Positions 20,957 through 28,504 of a DNA stretch of 45,903 nt are shown here, one piece after another. How positions within the stretch are numbered: position 1 is the stretch's first letter; every line of letters begins with the position of its first letter. The notes under the pieces were generated by a model. It was not told where the DNA came from. It searched no databases and saw nothing but the letters and a program-made list of their open reading frames with translations. The position numbers and the translations under genes are program-made. Origin of the DNA: Verrucomicrobiota bacterium (GTDB taxonomy: Bacteria; Verrucomicrobiota; Verrucomicrobiia; Opitutales; JAKPNF01); the NCBI GenBank assembly GCA_029548565.1, contig JAKPNF010000083.1, positions 1 through 45,903 on the forward strand, read 5' to 3'.

Positions 20957-20986
20957 ATGGTAATTTTTCGACAAAAGCGCTGTCAA
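20957..20986 (-). promoter_or_regulatory. Putative sigma70-like promoter upstream of ACP-1
   Basis: Minus strand TTGACA-N18-TACCAT; near-identical copy at 21784-21813. Confidence 0.55.
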
Positions 20987-21002
20987 TGGCAAACAGGCAG
21001 GA

Positions 21003-21755
21003 CTATCGGTAATGCAACATCCCTCCATCAATGACAAAATCCGTGCCAGTGACCCAACGTGAGGCATCCGCCAAAAAATAACGCACCGCGCAAGCGATGT
21101 CTTGCGGCACGCCGTACCCCAACGGGTATTTTGCCAAATCGGCCTTGATCGATTCCTCGCTGCGTCCCTCGCTGGCCGCCTGCGTCATAGGCGTTTGCAC
21201 CGAACCGGGGGAAATCGTGTTAGCGCGCACTTGGCGGGCGGCCATCTCCACCGCCAGCACGCGGACAAACCCCTGCATTCCCGCCTTGGAAGCGCAGTAA
21301 GCGCTCAACCCGGGAAACGCAACGCTGGCCAACACCGAAGAAATATAAACCATCGAGCCACCCTTGTTGATTTTTCGCTGCTTGATCAACGCTTGGCTCA
21401 GTTTGATCGTGCACAACAAATTAGTGTCCAAAACGGCCTCGATATCCTGCCAGTTGGAAAATTTAAGCAACGCGTTCATCGTCATGCCCGCACAGTGTGC
21501 AAAACCGTCCAATGCAGGCAGTTCTTTGATAATTCGCTCAATATCGGCATCGCAGGTGATATCCGCCACCAGGGCGCTATGGCCCTCGCCTTTCAAGGAG
21601 GCCAGCACGTCGTCCAAACGCTCGCGGTTGCGCCCGCTGATAATCACGCGCGCGCCAGCATTGGCACACTCATGCGCGGATGCCTCGCCGATACCGGAAG
21701 ACCCTCCTGTGATAAAAACAGTTTTTCCCTCCAAGCTAAAAAGATCTTTTTGCAT
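21003..21755 (-). CDS. Short-chain dehydrogenase/reductase, paralog 2
   Basis: ITGGSSGIGEA, YCASK and TDFVIDGGMLHYR. Confidence 0.93.
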   Translation of the reverse strand: MQKDLFSLEGKTVFITGGSSGIGEASAHECANAGARVIISGRNRERLDDVLASLKGEGHSALVADITCDADIERIIKELPALDGFAHCAGMTMNALLKFSNWQDIEAVLDTNLLCTIKLSQALIKQRKINKGGSMVYISSVLASVAFPGLSAYCASKAGMQGFVRVLAVEMAARQVRANTISPGSVQTPMTQAASEGRSEESIKADLAKYPLGYGVPQDIACAVRYFLADASRWVTGTDFVIDGGMLHYR

Positions 21756-21783
21756 AAATATAAGCGCCAGCGCGCGTGTGCCT

Positions 21784-21813
21784 ATGGTAATTACGCGCCA
21801 AAAACACTGTCAA
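21784..21813 (-). promoter_or_regulatory. Putative sigma70-like promoter upstream of SDR-2
   Basis: Minus strand TTGACA-N18-TACCAT, same architecture as 20957-20986. Confidence 0.55.
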
Positions 21814-21853
21814 CGCAAATAGCCTGCTGAAAAAGCGTTGGAGGTATTTTCAC

Positions 21854-21882
21854 TTGAAGAGCGCACAGGGCGTGCTTATCGT
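21854..21882 (+). promoter_or_regulatory. Putative promoter for the rightward KASIII-ACP-FkbH operon
   Basis: TTGAAG-N17-TATCGT upstream of the ATG at 21932. Confidence 0.4.
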
Positions 21883-21931
21883 TAAATTGTCTGTTTATGT
21901 AAAAAAAAAAAAGACCCGCTTAAAACAGCGA

Positions 21932-22993
21932 ATGAAGTACTTTTCAAAAATCACCGCATCGCATTACGTTTTGCCGTCCAAAGTCTTGACGAACGACGAT
22001 CTGGCCGAGCGTTTCGACCCAAAAAAAGTAAAAAGCATCGCCAAACTCAGCGGTATCACACAGCGGCGCGTAGCGCCGGAGGGCATGACGGCCTCTGATC
22101 TGGCGGTGGCCGCTGCCCAACGGATGATCGAGTCCGAAAACATCGACCGCGCGAGCATCGACATGGTCGTTTTCGTGACACAGACGCCAGATTATATCCT
22201 GCCCGCCACGGCATTCATCGTGCACGAAAAGCTCGGGCTCTCCAAAGACTGCGGAGCCTTCGACCTTTCGATGGGCTGCCCGGCCATGCCTTATGCGCTA
22301 AGCGTGGTCAACGGCCTGATAGCATCCGGCCAATGCAAAAAAGTCCTGCTCATTTTCTCCGAGACCATTACGCGGCTAGTCTATCCCAAAGACCGCTCGC
22401 TGGTCACCCTGCACGGCGACGGGGCGGCGGCGTTTATCCTGGAAGCGGCCGACGGCGATTACGGTTTTGAATTTGCCGACATTCATTCCGACAGCTCCGG
22501 CTGGAAGCACCTGCTCGTGCCCGCCGGCGGCATGAAACAGCGCATCAGCGAAGAAACAAAAAAAGAAACGACCGACGAAAGCGGCATCTGCACTACGCCC
22601 GAAAGCCTGCAAATGAACGGGGCGGCGGTGTTTCATTTTTCCATTTCAGAAATCCCCCCCGCCGTCAAGGCGTCGCTGCAAAAGCATTCCCTGAGTTTGG
22701 ACGACTGCAAGCTCGTGCTGTTTCACCAGGCCAACAAAATGATGGTCGACAGCATTTACAACGCCCTGCAAGTGCCGCAAGAAAAGCGCTTCTTCTTTAT
22801 GGAACAAATCGGAAATTTAAGCGCGGCCTCTACGCCCGTGCTGTTGGCCGAGGCGCTGCGCCAGGGCAAACTCGACGGCGGCGGCCGCGTGTTGCTGGCC
22901 TCTTTCGGCGTGGGGCTGACCTGGGGGGTCTTTTCCCTCAATTTCGCCCCCGGCAGCGTGAAGGCTTCACAAGCATCCACCGAGCTGGACTAA
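21932..22993 (+). CDS. 3-oxoacyl-ACP synthase III-like (KASIII), copy 2
   Basis: Cys-His-Asn triad: AFDLSMGCPAMPYAL, LFHQANKMM, QIGNLSAASTP; start at MKYFSKITASHYVLPSK preferred over the TTG at 21854. Confidence 0.9.
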   Translation: MKYFSKITASHYVLPSKVLTNDDLAERFDPKKVKSIAKLSGITQRRVAPEGMTASDLAVAAAQRMIESENIDRASIDMVVFVTQTPDYILPATAFIVHEKLGLSKDCGAFDLSMGCPAMPYALSVVNGLIASGQCKKVLLIFSETITRLVYPKDRSLVTLHGDGAAAFILEAADGDYGFEFADIHSDSSGWKHLLVPAGGMKQRISEETKKETTDESGICTTPESLQMNGAAVFHFSISEIPPAVKASLQKHSLSLDDCKLVLFHQANKMMVDSIYNALQVPQEKRFFFMEQIGNLSAASTPVLLAEALRQGKLDGGGRVLLASFGVGLTWGVFSLNFAPGSVKASQASTELD

Positions 22994-23003
22994 GGATTTT
23001 TCA

Positions 23004-23228
23004 ATGAGCAAACAAGAACAACTTCAGGAAATTTTTCGCGACGTGCTGGACAACGCCTTACTCGTGCTCACGCCCGAGCTGGCTCCCGCCAACTGCGGGG
23101 ACTGGGACTCGGTCGCGATGGTGCAAATCGTGTTGGCGGTCGAGTCGGCCTTCGGCGTGCGCTTTTCGACCGACGAGGTGGCCGACATCAAATCCGCCGC
23201 GGACATTTTTAAAAAAATAGACGCCTAA
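23004..23228 (+). CDS. Stand-alone acyl carrier protein, copy 2
   Basis: Phosphopantetheine motif DWDSVAMVQIV. Confidence 0.87.
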   Translation: MSKQEQLQEIFRDVLDNALLVLTPELAPANCGDWDSVAMVQIVLAVESAFGVRFSTDEVADIKSAADIFKKIDA

Positions 23229-23236
23229 TACCCCCC

Positions 23237-25090
23237 ATGCACGAGGACGCGCAGATACTTTTCGAGGACGCGAAAAAATTCGCCGAAAGCGGCGAATGGG
23301 AACGCGCCGTCGAGGCGCTCAAGTGCTTTACTGAGAAAACCACCGATTTCTCGCTGTGCCAAAAGGCCGCGAAGCTCGCGGGCAAAATTTTAAAGACATA
23401 CCCACCGGAAAAATTGCGCCCACTCAAAGTCGCGCTACTGTCCTCGAGCACGACCTTATTTTTGGAACCATTGCTGCCGCTTTACGGGCTTGTGCGAGGC
23501 TTGGATCTTCGCGTCAAAAGCGGGGATTTTGGCACATGGCGGCAAGATATTTTGGATCCGTCCTCGTGGCTGTACAGTTTTGAGCCGGATGTGGTCATCA
23601 TCGCCACGCATTACCGCGACGCGGCACTGCCGTCTTTTTCGCAAGACCCGCAAGGCGACGCGGAAAAAATCGCGGAACAGTTCGTGCAGTTTTGGGAGCA
23701 TCTTAAAAAGCACAGCCGCGCCGCCATATTGCAGCATGGCTTTGACCGCCCCAACGACGACGCAGCCGCTTATCTGAGCGCCACCCACCCGGGCGCACGG
23801 GCACGGGTGCTGGAGTCGGCCAACGCCGCCCTCGTGCGTCGCGCAGCCGAGCTGAGTGTCGTGCCCGTGGACATCGCCGAATTGCGCGCACGTTGCGGCG
23901 CCGATCAATGGGAAGACGCGCGACTGTGGCATCACGCAAAACAGCATCCTGCCCCCGCGGGGTTGCCGCTGCTGGCGCGCGAATATGTGCGCGCGATTTG
24001 TGCCAAACTCGGCCTCTCCAAAAAAGTGTGCGTGTGCGATTTGGACAACACGCTGTGGGGCGGCGTGATTGGCGAGGACGGCATCGACGGCATCACGCTG
24101 GGTACGCCGAACGCCGCAGGCGAGGCCTTTGCCGCCTTTCAAACTTATTTGAAAGAACTTAAGCAGCGCGGCATTTTGCTCGCGGTGTGTTCCAAAAACA
24201 ACGAGGCGGACGCGCTCTTGCCCTTCGAAAAACATCCCGCGATGGTGCTTAAAAAGGACGATTTTGTTTCCTTCAAGGCGAATTGGTCGCCCAAGTCCGA
24301 AAATATCGCGCAGATTGCAGCCGAATTAAATCTTGGGCTAGATAGCTTTGTGTTCGTGGACGACAACCGCGCGGAAATCGAGCAGGTGCGCGCCGCGCTG
24401 CCGCAGGTCGCCTGTGTGCAACTGCCGCAAGACTCGGCAGAGTACGTCGCGGCGCTGTCGCGGGCGCAACTTTTTGACACGGCCACCCTGTCTGCGGACG
24501 ACCTGTCGCGCAGCCAATCCTACCACGCCAACGCCGCGCGCGCGCAGGCGCAATCGGGCGCCACGGATTTAAAGGATTTTTTGCAATCGCTGCAAATGCG
24601 CTGCGCTGCCGCGCCTATCGGCGAGGGCAACCTCGCGCGCGCTGCCCAACTACTGGGCAAAACCAACCAGTTCAACCTCACCACCCGCCGCCACAGCGCC
24701 GAAGCCATTTTAAAAATGGCGGCCGAGAAAAACGCCTTCGCACGCAGCTTCCAACTCGCCGACAAGTTCGGCGACAACGGCATCGTGGGCGTGCTGATCG
24801 CCCTGCCCAAAGAAGACGGCGTGCTGGAAATCGACAGCTTTGTGATGAGCTGCCGCGTCATCGGCCGCGGCCTTGAAAATTTCATGATGGCCGAGCTGAT
24901 CGCTTTCGCACGCGAGCACAATTTCAAACACCTGCGCGGTGTCTACATCCCCACCGCCAAAAACGCACAGACCGCCGATTTTTACGAACGCCTGGGCTTC
25001 ACTCCTAAAGAAAAATCGAGCGACCAAAGCAGCTTCGCCCTCGACCTCGAACACGCGAAAATCCCCGAGACGTTTATCGAAAAGATATAA
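23237..25090 (+). CDS. FkbH-like HAD-IIIC family protein (candidate glyceryl/acyl-ACP loading enzyme)
   Basis: HAD motif VCDLDNTLWGGVIGEDG, LAVCSKNNEADALLPFEKHPAMVLKKDDF, KTNQFNLTTRRHS and GNAT-like C-terminus. Confidence 0.92.
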   Translation: MHEDAQILFEDAKKFAESGEWERAVEALKCFTEKTTDFSLCQKAAKLAGKILKTYPPEKLRPLKVALLSSSTTLFLEPLLPLYGLVRGLDLRVKSGDFGTWRQDILDPSSWLYSFEPDVVIIATHYRDAALPSFSQDPQGDAEKIAEQFVQFWEHLKKHSRAAILQHGFDRPNDDAAAYLSATHPGARARVLESANAALVRRAAELSVVPVDIAELRARCGADQWEDARLWHHAKQHPAPAGLPLLAREYVRAICAKLGLSKKVCVCDLDNTLWGGVIGEDGIDGITLGTPNAAGEAFAAFQTYLKELKQRGILLAVCSKNNEADALLPFEKHPAMVLKKDDFVSFKANWSPKSENIAQIAAELNLGLDSFVFVDDNRAEIEQVRAALPQVACVQLPQDSAEYVAALSRAQLFDTATLSADDLSRSQSYHANAARAQAQSGATDLKDFLQSLQMRCAAAPIGEGNLARAAQLLGKTNQFNLTTRRHSAEAILKMAAEKNAFARSFQLADKFGDNGIVGVLIALPKEDGVLEIDSFVMSCRVIGRGLENFMMAELIAFAREHNFKHLRGVYIPTAKNAQTADFYERLGFTPKEKSSDQSSFALDLEHAKIPETFIEKI

Positions 25091-25092
25091 GT

Positions 25093-26481
25093 TTACGATT
25101 GCCCTGTCATTTTTTCAGGGACGACCGCCTTCTCAAATTCCTCCGCCGTCAGCAGTTTTAATTCCACGGCGGCTTCCTTGAGCGAGATGCCTTTTTTGTG
25201 GGCGAGCTTGGCGATCTTCGCGGCGTTGTCGTAGCCGATGACAGGGTTTAACGCCGTCACAAGCATGAGGCAGTTTTCGACGTAGTATTTGAGCTTTTCC
25301 GGATTCGCCGTGATGCCGCTGACGGCGTATTTCCCAAAACTGTGGCACGCGTCGGCGATCAGGCGGATGGAGTTCAGCAGGTTAAAAATGATGACGGGCT
25401 TGTAGACGTTCAGCTCAAAATTTCCCTGCGAACCGGCAAAGCCGATCGCCGCGTCGTTGCCCATCACCTGCGCGCACACCATCGTGAGCGCCTCGCACTG
25501 CGTGGGGTTGACCTTGCCCGGCATGATGGAGGAACCCGGCTCGTTTTCCGGCAGGTTGATCTCGCCCAACCCGCAGCGTGGCCCGCTGGCCAGCCAGCGG
25601 ATGTCGTTGGCGATTTTCATGAGGTCGGCGGCCAGTGTTTTCAAACTTCCACTCATCGCCACCAACTCCCCGTGCGAGGACAAGGCCGCGAATTTGTTCG
25701 GCGCGCTGACAAAGGGCAAGCCCGTCAACCGCACGATTTTTTCGGCGGCCAATTGCGCGAATCCCTTGGGCGTGTTCAGCCCCGTGCCGACCGCCGTGCC
25801 GCCCAAGGCGAGTTTGTACACGTCGTCCAAACTGCCGCGCACGCGCTCGATGTTGGCGGCCACCAGTGCCGCGTAACCGGAAAACTCCTGCCCGAGCGTG
25901 ACGGGCGTAGCGTCCTGCAAATGCGTGCGGCCGATCTTCACGAGTTTTGAAAATTCATCCGCTTTTCGCGCGAGCGATTCGTGCAAATTTTCCAACTCCG
26001 GCAGCAGGCGCTGCGTCACCTGTTCGGCGGCGGCGATCGCCATCGCGGTCGGAAAGGTGTCGTTGGAAGACTGCGATCGGTTGACATCATCATTGGGGTG
26101 CACGGGTTTTTTGGAGCCAATCTGCCCGCCGGCCAGCTCGATCGCGCGGTTGGAGATCACCTCGTTGGCATTCATGTTGCTCTGGGTGCCGGAACCGGTC
26201 TGCCAGATGTGCAGCGGGAAATGCTCGTCGAGCTTTCCGTCTATCACCTCGTCGGCGGCCCGGCAGATCAAAGCGGCCTTGTCCTCGGGCAGCACCTTTA
26301 GCTCGGCATTGGCCTGCGCGCAGGCTTTTTTGAGCACGCCCAGCGCGCGTATCATCTCGCGCGGCAGCACGTCGTGCCCGATGTTAAAGTGGATGAGCGA
26401 GCGGGCCGTCTGTGCGCCATAGTACTTATCATAAGGCACTTCTATTTCACCCATGCTGTCGGTTTCCGTGCGTGTTTTCAT
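25093..26481 (-). CDS. fumC: Fumarate hydratase class II
   Basis: [16 protein letters not shown] signature; start at [16 protein letters not shown] preferred over 26556. Confidence 0.96.
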   Translation of the reverse strand: MKTRTETDSMGEIEVPYDKYYGAQTARSLIHFNIGHDVLPREMIRALGVLKKACAQANAELKVLPEDKAALICRAADEVIDGKLDEHFPLHIWQTGSGTQSNMNANEVISNRAIELAGGQIGSKKPVHPNDDVNRSQSSNDTFPTAMAIAAAEQVTQRLLPELENLHESLARKADEFSKLVKIGRTHLQDATPVTLGQEFSGYAALVAANIERVRGSLDDVYKLALGGTAVGTGLNTPKGFAQLAAEKIVRLTGLPFVSAPNKFAALSSHGELVAMSGSLKTLAADLMKIANDIRWLASGPRCGLGEINLPENEPGSSIMPGKVNPTQCEALTMVCAQVMGNDAAIGFAGSQGNFELNVYKPVIIFNLLNSIRLIADACHSFGKYAVSGITANPEKLKYYVENCLMLVTALNPVIGYDNAAKIAKLAHKKGISLKEAAVELKLLTAEEFEKAVVPEKMTGQS

Positions 26482-26602
26482 AGTGTGGCAAGAATTTATT
26501 TTACAAAAAATTTGCTTTTCTCCAAAAGCGGCTGACATTGGAGAGTGTTGACCCATTCAACTTATTTCACAAACCCATTCAATTCAAACACGGATTAAAA
26601 TC

Positions 26603-27055
26603 ATGAAAAAACGTATACTGACATTGGCCGGCGTGTTAGCCGCTGCCACCGCTTTAATGTTCGGCGCCGCCGAAGAAAAATCAGCCAACTGGCTGACCGA
26701 TTACGAGGCCGCCGCCGCCCTCGCGGCCAAGGAGAGCAAGCCCGTCATGGTGGTTTTCACCGGCTCGGACTGGTGCCCGCCCTGTATCGTGATGTGGAAG
26801 ACGGTGTTCGCCTCCGACGCGTTCATCAGTTACGCGGATAAAAACCTGGTGCTGGTAAAGGTGGACTTCCAAAAAATGGAGGAAATCACCGGCAAGGCGC
26901 TGGCCAAGCACTCGCCGCTGGCGGCCAAGTACAAGATCTACGCCTTCCCGACCATGCTGCTGCTGTCCAAAGACCAGGTTGAAATCGACCGCATGACCGG
27001 CGCGAAGACCGAGAATGTACTGCTGACCTGGCTCAAGGACAACGCGCAGAAATAG
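26603..27055 (+). CDS. Secreted thioredoxin-family protein, paralog 1
   Basis: Signal peptide and VVFTGSDWCPPCIVMWKTVF. Confidence 0.88.
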   Translation: MKKRILTLAGVLAAATALMFGAAEEKSANWLTDYEAAAALAAKESKPVMVVFTGSDWCPPCIVMWKTVFASDAFISYADKNLVLVKVDFQKMEEITGKALAKHSPLAAKYKIYAFPTMLLLSKDQVEIDRMTGAKTENVLLTWLKDNAQK

Positions 27056-27074
27056 GCGCCCCGTCCTCACCTTA

Positions 27075-27103
27075 AAAAACGCCGCTTCAAGCGGCGTTTT
27101 TTT
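27075..27103 (+). terminator. Rho-independent terminator after thioredoxin paralog 1
   Basis: AAAAAACGCCGCTTCAAGCGGCGTTTTTTT. Confidence 0.88.
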
Positions 27104-27127
27104 ATGTGTTTAAATAGAGTTTTCCCG

Positions 27128-27155
27128 TTGAACAGGATGCCAACAGGTGTATAAT
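27128..27155 (+). promoter_or_regulatory. Sigma70-like promoter for thioredoxin paralog 2
   Basis: TTGAAC-N16-TATAAT, 36 nt before ATG 27191. Confidence 0.65.
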
Positions 27156-27190
27156 TCAGGCAACCTCACCGCGAAAGGAATTTTTATATT

Positions 27191-27622
27191 ATGAAAAAAA
27201 CCATCCTTACACTGCTGTGCGCACTGGCGTTGCCGCTGAGCGCCCACGCCGCCGACTGGCTGACCGACTACGACAAAGCCCTGGAAGTAGCCAAAGAAAA
27301 AAATAAGCCCGTCCTGATACTGTTCACCGGCTCGGACTGGTGCCCGCCGTGCATGCGCATGGAAAAAACCGTGTTTTCCTCCAAGGAATTTTCCGACCTG
27401 GCGGACAAATACTTCGTCCTGATAAAACTGGACTCTCCGAAAAACAAACCGCAAAGCGCCGAGGAGAAAAAGATGGTCGCCAAATTGGGCGCGCAATACG
27501 AGGTTCAAGGCGTGCCCACCATTGTCATCCTCGGCAAAAAAGGCAAGGAGATCGACCGCATCGTAGGCTCGCGCGACAAGGAATCCTTCCTTAAATGGCT
27601 GACCGCCCTGCGCAACAAATAG
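27191..27622 (+). CDS. Secreted thioredoxin-family protein, paralog 2
   Basis: Signal peptide and LILFTGSDWCPPCMRMEKTVF. Confidence 0.88.
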   Translation: MKKTILTLLCALALPLSAHAADWLTDYDKALEVAKEKNKPVLILFTGSDWCPPCMRMEKTVFSSKEFSDLADKYFVLIKLDSPKNKPQSAEEKKMVAKLGAQYEVQGVPTIVILGKKGKEIDRIVGSRDKESFLKWLTALRNK

Positions 27623-27626
27623 GCCG

Positions 27627-28501
27627 ATGAAAAGAACTATACCCCTTATCGCGCTACTGTCCTTGTGCGCGGGTGCTGTCCTTGGCACCGAGGCCAAGTG
27701 GTTTGAGGACTACGACCAAGCGGCAAAGCAACTGTCGCGCAGAAAAAACACCTGCTTATGCTGTTCACCGGCTCGGACTGGTGCCCGCCCTGCCAGAGCC
27801 TGGAGACCAATGTGCTTGCCTCGCCGCACTTCGTCCAGTTCGCCGAACAAAACCTCGTGTTGCTCAAGCTCGATTACCCGCGCTACAAAAAGCAGTCCAG
27901 CAAGCTCACGCGCCAAAACGAAAGGCTCGCCAAGCAGTACAAGCAAAAGGGCTACCCCACCATCGTCGTCTTAAACAGCCAAGGCGAGGAAATGGACCGC
28001 TTGACAGGAGCTTATGCGAGCGCGGAGGAATTGGTGTACTGGCTCACATGGGTGATGCCCTCTGAGCGGCGCCTTAAAGACTATGAGCAATGGAAGGAAA
28101 AGAACGCCTCGTTACACTGGCACTTTGACTTCGACGAGGCAAAACAAAGCGCCCGTTTGCAAAAACATCCCATCCTTGCATTTTTTCTGGGTCCAGACTG
28201 GTCGCAAGCCAGCAGACAAATTGAAACAATCCTGCTCGAAAGCGACGAGTTTAAAAAACTGGCCGCCAAAAATTTCTGCCTACTGCTTTCCGAAAGCCTG
28301 AGCGATGCCTACCGCCCGCTTCAACAACTCAGACAGTACAGGGAAACCGCCAGGCAGTTTGACTTAAACCCTAGCAGCTACCCCATAATTCTGCTGCTAG
28401 ACATGAACGGCAAGGCGCTTGCAAGCAAGCAGGGCAGCGTCGAGTCGGTGCAAGAGTTCAAACAGTGGCTCAAGAATAACGGTATGGCGATCAAGGAATA
28501 A
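27627..28501 (+). CDS. Tandem-domain secreted thioredoxin-like protein, paralog 3, interrupted by a frameshift at 27743-27749 (slippery site, genuine mutation or sequence error)
   Basis: ORF 27627..27974 gives signal peptide plus WFEDYDQAAKQLSRRKN; ORF 27758..28501 continues in the -1 frame with LMLFTGSDWCPPCQSLE, then a second Trx-like domain. Confidence 0.8.
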
Positions 28502-28504
28502 TTT

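Noticed and set aside
21854-21931. N-terminal extension of KASIII-2 (MKSAQGVLIVKLSVYVKKKK...)
   Set aside because: Begins at a TTG that coincides with a putative -35 and runs through the A12 tract; KASIII homology starts at 21932.
26554-26600. CCCATTCAA direct repeat upstream of thioredoxin paralog 1
   Set aside because: Only 9 nt repeated in an AT-rich leader; likely chance.
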